A stretch of DNA of 64,000 bases from Azadirachta indica (lineage: Eukaryota > Streptophyta > Magnoliopsida > Sapindales > Meliaceae): contig CM040453.1 in the NCBI GenBank assembly GCA_022749755.1, positions 1,324,102-1,388,101 on the forward strand, in the 5' to 3' direction. The notes under the pieces were generated by a model, which worked only from the letters and a program-made list of their open reading frames with translations, had not been told where the DNA came from and made no database searches. Positions 12,492-22,489 of the stretch are shown piece after piece (position 1 is the stretch's first letter; every line of letters begins with the position of its first letter). A program made the translations under genes and the position numbers.

Positions 12492-15480
12492 ATTGAACAA
12501 AAATATCAAAAACAGAAAAAAAATAGAGAAAAAAAAATACAAAAGCAGCAATTTTTATTACAACCGGAGATGCTTCTAACGTGATTGATTCACGGAGCAT
12601 ACAGAGCAATACAGAACGGGAACGCAGTGCAAGTTGGCGAGTCTTTCTTGAAATTGAAAACTACCCTTTTCAAAATAGGGTTAAAAAACTGAACAACATT
12701 GGACAAAAGCTTTAAAAAACAATAAAATAATATAATCCCACTAATGTTGATGAAAAAGTCGAATAATTTTAAAATGATTGTGGGTCCACAACCATTACTC
12801 AAAAAAGCAGAGCAATGTATGAAGAAATAATAAACAAAGACATCCTGTATAAATACATAGAAGTGGAGTGGTGGTGCAAAAAGGAGAAAGACAGAATTGT
12901 AGGTAAGGTTTGGTGAGTGCTAATAGTTATTAGCAAACTTGAAGCATACCAAACTTGTAGCTAAGAATATAGAAGTTGAAGGAAATGACAAAATGAAAAA
13001 AATGCATAACTTAGTTGGTGAGAAACGTAGCCGTCATGTCTGTTGATGAATAAAAATGCTAGTCTAGGGTAGGATTTGGTTGGTTGGTGGAGCAGGTGAA
13101 GGATCGGGATATTTCATGCATTAAGAACGTCTTATCTTCTTTGGCTCCCTTCTCTGCTTGTATTATCTATTTCTTTCAAAGGAAGGAGAGGACTAGCTTG
13201 ATGAGCTGTATCCACGTCAGTCTTTGTTTGTGATCTGACAGTGGAACTGCTGTTTTGCACTTCGCGTTTTCTGTTTCTTGACTTTCATAATTGTTCAAAA
13301 TTCTACGCGGAAAATTCAGAGGCGACCGTAGCCATTAAACGTGAGAATAAATTGTAAATTCGGGATAACATTTTCATCCCTAAATTTTCTCAAAATAATA
13401 AATTAGAACATAATTTTTGAACAAATTTATTCTAATTTATTATTTTTATCAAAATTTAAGAATAAAAATATTATCATCCCATTATAAATTTAGATATTTA
13501 GATTCTAGAAATTAAGATATATTCTTAAAATTAGGAGGGAAGAAATATATATGAATATGGAAGTTGACGGGTATCTTCAAATTTAAAAAAATAGACATAT
13601 ATTCTGTTCACTTGGACACTTTTGAATTTGATATATTAGATTATTATTATTTTTATCCCTAAATTTTTATAAAATATCGAACTAAGATGTAACACTTTTG
13701 ATTATGATATTTTAATCTCCATTGTTCAATAATAAACTAAAAATTATAACTTTAAATTTAAAATTTCAATAAAAAATTAATTTTTTAATTATTATTTTTA
13801 TAAAAAAAATTAAGAAAAAAAATACTATTATCAACAAATTTTAACAAAGGATTGACCAAACTCATATAATAAAAATATTCTTAATCCTCCTCTTTTATTT
13901 TCTTAATAATAATTTGATATTTAAATATTTTATTTAATTTTTTTGATAATTAATTATATTGTTATTAAGAGAGTAAAAGAAGAGAATTAGGAATTGTTTG
14001 TTCTCATGCCTTTTCTAAGTTAAGTATGATAAACAAATACACGTTTGTGTCGTCTTTATGATTATTGTAGGTCATTATTTCATGAAAATATTGCTCGTCA
14101 TATAAATTACAAGATTATTATTGTAATATATATATATATATATATATATATGATTGGTAAGAAATTTTATTTATCACCAAATTCTCACGAAAAATGCCTC
14201 CCAACTCCAACGGTACTATCATAATCTCTTTTTCTCAAATTTTTTATTGATAAATAATCACACTTAATTATTACTATTAAATTTCTTTTCGAGTTAAAAA
14301 AGCAATAAATAGAGTTACGACCTTAGGCAATGCACCACTAAACAATGCCCGGCATAGACAACGAGTGACTTTCTGTTCTGGTAGCTTGGCAAGGCCAAGC
14401 TCCAAAAACCAAGCCATCAGATTCAACGCACCACTGTACCGTACTGTACTGTACTACTCTTGATAATTTCACTTTTCCTCTGTCTTTTGCCTACAGCATG
14501 CAGCTGTTGATATTACTGATCAAACATCCAAGAACAGCGATTTTTATCTATCGTACGTCCATGTAATCTTCAACCTCAAATTATGATGGCTTGGGAGACA
14601 ATTAATGGTTTCAATCTCAAGAAAGTTTGCATAATGAAGACGCGGGGTGGACGCGGGGTTCACATCTATTCATCCAGTGCCGTATGGTGATGAAACCATT
14701 GAATACAGTCTACATTCTCACACTGACTAGTGGCTGTCAATCAGAAAAGAGACAAACAAAGAATTGGCATCCACAATTCAAGTCTGCACATGTTTTAAGG
14801 AGTTCTACCATGCATTCAAGTGGTACACTTTTCCTTTTTTTTTAAAAAAAAAAAAATTTCTCAATAATTTTTTGACCATGGGACATCAATAATTTCTCAA
14901 CCACAAATTCATCAACGACAGCTACGTGCTTCAACCCCTTTCTTAATCCCACATCTCTGCTAAAATGTTCATCAGGCCTTCATACGTACCACGAACGAAC
15001 CTGTTCATTGATATATATGCACAAGTTCAGATTTATACCACCAGGTATATATGAAAAGCAACATAAACAGAGATAAGAAATCTTGATCCTGATCTTTTGA
15101 ATAAGCAACGAAACTTATTAAGTTGAATTTCTCAAAGATTTTAAGGGAAACATGAATAACTTTTAGGCTGGTTCAAAGCAACTCTGAGGCAAATAATAGA
15201 CTTCTTATTCAATTTTTAATGAAATTTCATCAGACTATTAACATAGCATAAGCGAAAGAAGCTTTAGCAAATATGAGAACTCTTAAGGAATGCAAACTAA
15301 CAACCCGGAGATATTTAAATACACACAGGAGTGCTTGGAATGATTACTTGAACCAAAAACAAAGAAATGGCAAAAAAATGAATTAAACAAAAACTACAAA
15401 AGTGAATATGATCATTTTAGACTATAATGGAGCTCACTTAGAAACTTCAACAAAAAGTAATTTACAAAGCTTCTTTTCCC
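12492..15480. other. intergenic region between copy 2 and the TRAPP gene
   Basis: This includes the promoter side of copy 2 and about 2.5 kb of AT-rich DNA, with a TA microsatellite at about 14128-14152 and a GTACTGTACTGTACT-type short repeat near 14440-14455. I found no supportable gene. A 72-codon plus-strand frame at 14627 has no recognisable features. Confidence 0.45.
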
Positions 15481-15539
15481 CCTGCCAAAGAGGGATTTAA
15501 TAGTGCTTGAGTTTGTAAAGAGGGGCATCAATAAGCATG

Positions 15540-17110
15540 TTCAGCTACATGCAAGAAAAATCTGCAAGTAGCACTTTAAAGATTGCATGATATCTTGGTT
15601 GACCCAAAAGTACTCATAATTAACATCTTTTAAACACAATTCAAAGAGTATCTTGACCATAACAATATTGAAAGACTCAAGAGCCAGTTCCTTACATGCT
15701 GGAAGATTGGATATATCTGCAGAAACTGCACAAGGAATTCCTAAGTTTGAGAGAGCTCCCCTTATAATTCCGCAAGGGAAATAGAGATGCATGCTGGTTG
15801 CTTGTGCTGCCTTGCTTTCAGCTGGAGGAGAAGAATCTTGAGAGACTGCATTTTCAAGTGATGGATCGATCGAAATACGTGAAAGCCAGCGAAATCGATT
15901 ATCTTGCAATACATAGGTACCCTACAATACAAACATAAGCCATTCATCAAATGTACAGTATGGCCTGTGGTCCCAAATCAATTTCTGGTTCTTAAACATA
16001 CCCTATGATTTGTCTTCAGGTTGTCAATCTGCTTCTTGAAGACCTCAGACCAAAAGTCTTTGCAGATGAACTTAATTGCTTCTAGATCATCACTAAAGCG
16101 TGGCCTCTCCATTGTGTACCTGGCAAAACCTAAAACTCTATTATCATAGGCAGAATCTTGCATACATGGACTCCACCCTTATTGGGCCTTACAATAAAAT
16201 TAAGAATGAGAAAGACTTAAATTTGAGTTTGAGCATCAAAGTATTGGAGGCTTCCACATAACACAACTCATTTGCATCAAACAAAGTTCTTGTACAGTAC
16301 CCTGTTCCGATCTTAGATTCATAACTACCCTACAAACTAAATAAGCAGGACAGAACAGATTCAAGCAACAAAAGATGATAGCTGTGTGCAAAATACTAAA
16401 GATTATGACTATCCAGAATACCATTTCCCAAGACCCTGCTTCCACAGCACCAACATTTTGAGAACATTATTTTGTCCCACTTCACAATGCAAAAACTCAA
16501 AAGTCTTTTTAAATAAAGTGAGTATATGCCACTGGTTTGATACCAAAATCTAATTCATACACACACACGCACGCACGCACGCACGCGCGCGCGCGCACAC
16601 ACACACACACACAGAGCATACATACAGTTGTTATTCGACAAAAAGAAAAATTAAATCATTTCAACATTGTTTCAAGAAGCAACTCCCCCACCTTTAACTA
16701 AGGCATTTGATTTAAGCAATGAAAACGCAAAATTAACCTAAACCTTATAATTTTCTAAAAACTGAAAGACGAAATTTCATAATTTCCAAACACAAGCTTT
16801 TCTACTTTTCCTTTTCTTTTCTCACACTTTCTCAGCAACCAAACAACACAGCTCAGATTCATTGACCAGATCTAAAAACCCAAGTTTCCAATCAAGTTTA
16901 AAAATTTCGAAAAATCGAAACTGAATTTGGGATTCAAGGAAATGCGAGAGGGTGTTACCGTTCCGAGAGCTGGTGTCCGACCTGATAACCAATGGCCTCG
17001 ATCCGACGCGCAGCAAGCTCCGGCTTATTGGCATAAAAGCGATTGCAGTATGTGGAAACCATTTCGGTTAGCAGACCATCGACGCAACTCTCCGAAACTT
17101 CCCTTCCCAT
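15540..17110 (-). CDS. TRAPP complex subunit, TRAPPC6/Trs33 (Bet3-fold) family
   Basis: Exons 17110-16959, 16119-16002 and 15921-15696 join in phase (152 + 118 + 226 nt). They give [13 protein letters not shown]..., YTMERPRF..., [12 protein letters not shown]..., [15 protein letters not shown] and ADISNLPAC. These match the plant TRAPPC6 family nearly end to end; the family is about 170-180 aa. The protein is a core subunit of the TRAPP tethering complex, acting at the Golgi in vesicle traffic. A good GTAAGG donor follows at 15695, yet I could not find the usual last few residues (about ten). Candidate acceptors downstream (for example TGTAG before 15540) give only a short different tail. If the intron is retained, the frame stops at 15541. 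The 3' limit given is therefore provisional. Confidence 0.85.
16557..16614. repeat. compound AC/CGCA/CG microsatellite in TRAPPC6 intron 1
   Basis: An uninterrupted alternating purine-pyrimidine tract: AC repeats, then CGCA units, then CG repeats, then AC repeats. It lies in the first intron of the TRAPPC6-like gene, on the way to its second exon. Confidence 0.95.
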
Positions 17111-17426
17111 CTTTGTCTCAGCTCCGATCAGTTCTCCTTTACTGTAATTTGCTTTATGGTTTAAATATAAAAAAGAGGGGCTTATATTATTGGACTATAC
17201 AGAAAATAAGGCCCATTAAGTCCAAGTATTACATTGTTTAAAGTTAGGCCCATGAGTCCAAGTATGGACTACATAATGGAAATATCAATAAATATGAATA
17301 ATTATATTCAAAAAAAATAAATATGAATAATTAAGAAGCAAAATCTTTTTGTGATGCTATACATGAATAACAATTAAAACGATTTATATACCACAATTTT
17401 ATATCGTTACACTACAAAAAAAGAGA

Positions 17427-17495
17427 AAACCCCAAAAATAGCCTTGATAGAAGCTATAAATTAACGCCACCTCTTGGCTTGTATACATCTTTTCT
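17427..17495 (+). repeat. 68-bp copy of the DEFL-1 promoter/leader block
   Basis: This block (CCCCAAAAATAGCC... through CTTGTATACATC) recurs almost perfectly at 18261-18329, directly before DEFL-1. Both copies include a TATA-like GCTATAAATTA. Here no DEFL coding exon follows, so it looks like an orphan promoter copy left by duplication. Confidence 0.8.
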
Positions 17496-17496
17496 T

Positions 17497-18215
17497 CATC
17501 ATTATTATTAATTAAAGATTCATTTTCCATTGATTTAGCAGTACTTAATTAATTATACTTATTCGTTGAAAATGATTTTTAGGTATATAGCCACGCATTT
17601 AAAAGAAAAATGGAGAGAAAATTTCAAATTAAGGCTAGGAGAGAGATTTTAGCATTTTACTTGTTCATTCATTAACAAATTAAAAGAGAGAGAGATTTGA
17701 AAATTAATTTCCATATATAATTAAAATTTGAGAATATATTTAAAATTAATAGGAAAGAAAACAATCCAGATCAAAACCAACCTAATATACCATATATGCA
17801 TGCATGCGTTATATCTTATAATATGTAAGTTTGTATATCCTGCATTATTAATGAAAAATTAATGAATATATATATATTTAATATATATTAATCACATTAT
17901 ATTCAAAAACAACTAATTCGTTGGAATTGAATGCAAATCTATATATTATTTCTACACATTTCAAAACATCGAGAAACTAAACCATTGCAAAAATTAAAGT
18001 GTAGACAATTCACACATATATATAGGAATTTATCTAAGTGTTATAGTGCTGTCATCAATTTGAATAAATCAAATAGATTCTGTAGTTAATTGTTTATAGT
18101 AAGTTGTTGTGCTTTTACATCTTTAATTAGAAACAAAAATATTTGAGGGCATAAATAAGGAAATAAATAACTTGTTTACACCATTATTACAAAGAAGATA
18201 CATATATGTATATAT
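17497..18215 (+). repeat. segmental duplication, copy 1
   Basis: About 720 bp that recur at about 19760-20525 with small indels and roughly 10 percent change by eye (shared landmarks: ATTTAGCAGTACTTAATTAA, ATATGCATGCATGC, AACATCGAGAAACTAA, TTGAGGGCATAAATAAGG). The repeat offset is about 2.26 kb, one DEFL gene unit, so the cluster grew by tandem duplication. No coding sequence is seen inside. Confidence 0.8.
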
Positions 18216-18284
18216 ATTACGGTTGTACCTTCCACAAAAACCCTAAGCAACGTAAATTTGTAAACCCCAAAAATAGCCTTGATA

Positions 18285-18300
18285 GAAGCTATAAATTAAC
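18285..18300 (+). promoter_or_regulatory. TATA box of DEFL-1
   Basis: GCTATAAATTAAC lies about 80 bp before the DEFL-1 start codon, a normal distance for a plant core promoter with a short leader. The same element is present in the orphan block at about 17452. Confidence 0.55.
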
Positions 18301-18374
18301 GCCACCTCTTGGCTTGTATATATCTTTTCTCTCTTTCAAATTACACCAGCACCATCTTGCAACGAAAACGAAGA

Positions 18375-18690
18375 ATGGAGAAAACTTCCCAACGTAAATT
18401 GGTTTGCCTGCTGCTGCTTCTTCTGATTATCTCTACTGGTATTTTTCTTTTTAAATTTTTAATCTTTTATATTTGTGTGTGTGTGTGTATATTAATATGT
18501 ATATATATATGTATGAATGAATGTATGTGGAGCAGCTGGGGCTAAACATACAAATAAATGGGTATGCCTGAAGGATAAAGATTGCGTCCCTGTCTGTGAA
18601 AATACTCCCGGGGCCAAGTGTGCCGACGACGGCAATTGTATCTGCTCGGGAGCAAAGGTTGCTGCAGCTACCACTGGGATTCTCCCCTGA
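18375..18690 (+). CDS. DEFL-1: secreted cysteine-rich (defensin-like) peptide
   Basis: Exons 18375-18438 and 18536-18690 join in phase. Exon 1 encodes a signal peptide (MEKTSQRK then a Leu-rich core). Exon 2 encodes a mature peptide with six Cys spaced C-x5-C-x3-C-x7-C-x5-C-x-C (VCLKDKDCVPVC, then KCADDGNCICS) and a short tail ending ILP. The CxxxC plus CxC pair is the signature of the cysteine-stabilised alpha-beta fold. Signal exon plus one Cys-rich exon is the usual DEFL gene plan. The function cannot be read from sequence; the family includes antimicrobial and signalling peptides. A CAT microsatellite (18693-18721) starts just after the stop codon. DEFL-4 at 30182 is the closest relative in the window (shared KDKDCVPVCE). 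Confidence 0.75.
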
Positions 18691-18692
18691 TC

Positions 18693-18724
<32 letters not shown>

Positions 18725-18745
18725 TGTGTACACAAGCACTCAAAT

Positions 18746-19069
18746 AATATTTATATGTCTTGTAAACGTAACTTAATTAATGGCAATATGTTGAATATCA
18801 ACATGTAATATTATTATTAAGGACAAAGTTTCCATTTCTTAATAAGAAATCTTCAATTTTTGCATTTAGGTTTAATTTAATGGTTGATTTCAGCTAGCTG
18901 TTTAGTTTGTAAATTATCTATTGGATGGTATCAAAAGATATCAATAGAAATTAATCTGATTAAGTACCTACTAAACGATTTAATTATATATATTTAAATT
19001 AATTCAGAACAATTAATATTTTTTCTATTGATTGACGTACGTACCTCTTTTTTAATCTTTTATATTTGC

Positions 19070-19104
<35 letters not shown>

Positions 19105-19237
19105 TGCATGTATTAAATTAAGAAACTAATAATTCACTTACCTAAAAAACCATCTCATATAAATGGAAACTATATATATATATATATATATATCTTGTAT
19201 TCCTTGAAAGAAAATTAATCAAAAGAAACAAGGAATA
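18746..19237. other. spacer between DEFL-1 and DEFL-2
   Basis: 3'UTR-like and promoter-like AT-rich sequence with two TA microsatellites (about 19072-19101 and 19170-19192). No gene is seen. Confidence 0.45.
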
Positions 19238-19646
19238 ATGGATAAAAAAATCCCTCAAATTAGCGTTCTTGGTTGTTCTGCTACTCATTGTTGCTTCTGG
19301 TACTGTATGATGTACCCATCTCGTTTTCATTTATGCACAGGATTTATACATGTTTCTACTCTTCAAAATATTAATTTGAAGCATTTTTCGTTTTCAAGAA
19401 GTGCTTTTATGCTGTTTAATTAAGATATATGAAAAACACTTTTAATGTGCCTGAACGTTACAACAAGCAGGTCCACAGAGTGGAACAGAAGCTGTTGGAG
19501 ATCAATGCACTGTGGAAACTGACTGCGTAGATCTCTGCCGTCATCGGGAGGAGAGGTACCCGCCCATTTGCGACAATGGATGGTGTTGGTGCAGAGGTCT
19601 CAAGGTTGAAGAAGACAATACCCTCCTGATGAACCCTCTAAATTAA
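19238..19646 (+). pseudogene. DEFL-2: defensin-like gene with a start-exon frameshift
   Basis: Exon 2 (19471-19646) is open and has six Cys spaced C-x5-C-x3-C-x10-C-x4-C-x-C (QCTVETDC, VDLC, PPICDNGWCWC). Exon 1 (19238-19299) has a clear signal-peptide core (LKLAFLVVLLLIVAS) but in a frame one base away from its ATG. The seven-A run right after the start codon (ATGGATAAAAAAATC) carries one extra base relative to an open frame. As given, the ATG frame does not reach the mature peptide. It may be a true pseudogene, a homopolymer sequencing error, or a segregating allele. The gene otherwise has normal splice sites and an intact mature domain. Confidence 0.65.
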
Positions 19647-19759
19647 TTAGACCCGTCCAATAAATTTACAAAGCTTTTGTGCTTCCCAAATAATTAAGGA
19701 CGTACTTGATATATAGATAATTAAAAACTATGTTTAATCAATAATATAATTCCTTTTTT

Positions 19760-20525
19760 TCTTCATTATTATTATTAATTAAAGATTCATTTTCCATTGA
19801 TTTAGCAGTACTTAATTAATTATACTGATTCGTTGAAAATGATTTTTAGGTATGTAGCCACGCATTTAAAAGAAAAATGGAGAGAAAATTTCAAATTAAG
19901 CACCCGCATATAAATGTTATGCTCCGTCATGGTAAGGATCGGTAAATTAATTAAGGCTAGGAGAGAGATTTTAGCACTTGTTCATTCAATTAACAAATTA
20001 AAGAGAAAGAGATTTGAAAATTAATTTCCATATACAATTAAAATTTGAGAATATATTTAAAATTGATAGGAAAGAAAACAATCCAGATCAAAACCAATCT
20101 AATATACCATATATGCATGCATGCGATATATCTTATAATTTGTAAGTTTGTATATTCTGCATTATTAATGAATGTATATATATTTAATTTATATTAATCA
20201 CATTATATTCAATAGCAACTAATTCGTTGGAATTGAATGCAAATCTATATATTATTTCTACACATTTCAAAACATCGAGAAACTAAGCCATTGCGAAAAT
20301 TAAGTGTAGACAATTCACATATACATAGGAATTGATCTAAGTGTTATGGTAAATCAAATAGAGTCTGTAGTTAATTGTTCATAGTAAGTTGTTATGCTTT
20401 TACATCTTTAATTAGAAACAAAAATATTTGAGGGCATAAATAAGGAAATAAATGACTTTTTTACATCATTATTATAAATAAGATACATATATGTATGTGT
20501 ATATATACTACGTTTGTACCTTCTA
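19760..20525 (+). repeat. segmental duplication, copy 2
   Basis: The partner of 17497-18215. It ends abruptly at about 20525, inside GTACCTTC, where Copia LTR-like sequence begins. In copy 1 the same point continues into the DEFL-1 promoter block, so the retroelement appears to have replaced the promoter of a further DEFL unit. Confidence 0.75.
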
Positions 20526-20526
20526 T

Positions 20527-20630
20527 TGTAAATTTGTGTGGTATTTCAAAATATAAAGATTCCATATTGGCTATTTATAAGAATTTTAAAGAGTTTATCT
20601 ATGAAAACAAATATAAAGTGAGTTAAATTT
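20527..20630 (+). repeat. truncated Copia LTR-like copy
   Basis: About 100 bp (AAATTTGTGTGGTATTTCAAAA... to AAAGTGAGTTAA) that recur at about 21735-21835. The RNase H remnant follows directly, so this is either a truncated LTR or a rearrangement junction. Confidence 0.6.
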
Positions 20631-20639
20631 TAGGCTTTC

Positions 20640-21160
20640 GTTTGCTAGAGATCCACTAATGTTAGAAGGTTTTTCTTATGCAAATTAGATATCTAAATCC
20701 AATGATATTAAATCCATTCGTGAATATATTTTTACGCTTGGTGGTGGAGCAGTTTCTTGGAAATCTTCCAAGCAAACTTGCATAGTTTGTTCAATCATAG
20801 AGTCTGAGCTAATTGCTTAAGAGAAGGCATGTACAAAAAATGAGTGGTTAAGAAACTTCTTAGCAGTCTTCCCATTGGTGATCATCCTTCTATATCAATC
20901 TTAATACATTGCGATTGTCGAGCTGCTATAAGTAAGCATAAAAACAAGATATATAATGGGAAAAGTAGACATATACATTTGAGATATTGTATTATTAAAT
21001 AGTTGCTAGAATATGGTGTTGAATATGGTGTTGTAAGCCTAAATTTTGTAAAGTCAAAGTTGAATTTGGCCGATCCTCTGACTAAACCACTAAATAGGAG
21101 GTTAATGGAACAAATGTCAAGGGGGATAGGACTTTTGCTTAGAACATAAGGCAAAGTGAT
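20640..21160 (+). pseudogene. Copia RNase H domain remnant
   Basis: Translated pieces match the Ty1/Copia RNase H end of pol: [18 protein letters not shown], then ESELIA, EWLRNFL, a frameshift, then ADPLTKPLN near the end. Several stops and at least one frame change are present. It lies upstream of the gag-pol remnant on the same strand, so the element order is scrambled or two elements are fused. Confidence 0.75.
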
Positions 21161-21169
21161 AGGAACCCC

Positions 21170-22480
21170 ACTTATGTGATTAGAGATTTTATGAAATAAG
21201 TTTATAGGGGTAATAACAAGTCATTTATTGTCTTGAGTTACTATTGTTCAATATATTTGAGTCCTCTCTATGACTAGATAGTAAACATTATAGTGGAGAA
21301 AGGATAAGCTTTTATACTCTTAATGGACTTCACAGCCTAAATATTGCATGATGGCATGTTTAAACTGTAAAATATGCTTGATGGAGGTTTCACCTAAATG
21401 AGTGTGGAATTTGGTTGATTCCTATGAGAGTTAGGCAGACATTTCTAAAGCACTCATAATTACTAAGAAAACTCAAAGCTATGAAAGCGCAAAATGACAG
21501 AACAATAAAAGGAATGAGATTAAATTTAATATGAGCAATTAGTTTATTGATTCACACCAAAAGAGGTATGGTTCATAAAAACTAATTACGTTTCACCTAG
21601 TACTTGTGAGACAGAATTAATCTGTTTAATGATTGGATCATAGCCTAATAAGCACCAGTTCATTTACATTAAGTTTGTTTTCAAATGATGATGCATAAAA
21701 GTCTAAAATTTAGTATTTTGAAAAATGTACGGGATTGTTATAAATTTGTGTGGTATTTCAAAACACAAAACTCTCACATTGACTAATTATAAGACTCTTA
21801 AAGAGTTTATATATGAAAACAACTATAAAGTGAGTTAACAAGCTTATTAAAGGGATTCTCTCGCGCACAAGGCAAGCCGGCCTAAGCTCAATTCTAGGGT
21901 TTTGGTTCAGAAAACGTTTAATGCTCATTGTCGCACGCAGAGGGACCTCCTTTCCCCCCATGTATGTACACAGTGGGCTTTATTTTGGACTTTTATTTAT
22001 TTTTGAATTAAATAAATTATTTATTTAATTTTTGAATAAATAATTTATTTGTTTTGGCAGTTGAAGCATAAAACGACTTTAATTAGCCGTTTTGAATGAA
22101 ATGACACAAAATAATTTTAACTGTTTTGTATCAACGGGTGTCAGACGGTTAAGTGACTGTCTGAATAGTCACCACTTGCCTATAAATACATACCTTACCA
22201 AGCATTTCATTCATTCGTTTTTGTTCTTCTTTGCTCTCACATACTCTTTGCCAAAATAAAACATCACCATTACAATCTTCTTCCTTTTTCAATGGTTGTT
22301 CTTCACTCATTGTACTTAGTTTGCAACCTTACAATGAGTTTCGTCATTGTATCTTGGGATTATACTGTAGTTAAATCTTTCTAAAATAAGATACTATCCT
22401 AAAAAGGCAAAAATAATTTTCAAGACAGTGCCTTTACACGCCTTGACACTTAGATATCCAAAGTAGTATTCCTGAGTTTT
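21170..22480 (+). mobile_element. Copia 3' untranslated region, LTR and leader
   Basis: The stretch after the RNase H remnant runs to an LTR-like sequence beginning near 21735 (TGTTATAAATTTGTGTGG) and continuing to roughly 22400. It includes a TATA-like CCTATAAATACA at about 22180, in keeping with a promoter. The following gag suggests that the LTR served as the 5' LTR of the downstream copy. The LTR end and primer binding site are not clear to me. Confidence 0.55.
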
Positions 22481-22489
22481 TCCAACAAT

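Noticed and set aside
12492..12551. N-terminal extension of DQD/SDH copy 2 as a signal peptide
   Set aside because: The hydrophobic run has no ATG start and is the T-rich leader; the family start fits the ATG at 12491.
14627..14845. 72-codon frame at 14627
   Set aside because: No conserved motif, no neighbouring exons, and its end is a low-complexity T/A run.
16557..16614. Alternating CG/CA tract as a functional Z-DNA element
   Set aside because: An ordinary intronic microsatellite explains it; nothing else supports a role.
18451..18735. Minus-strand frame starting with a Met-rich run
   Set aside because: It is the CAT microsatellite read backwards plus the antisense of DEFL-1 exon 2.
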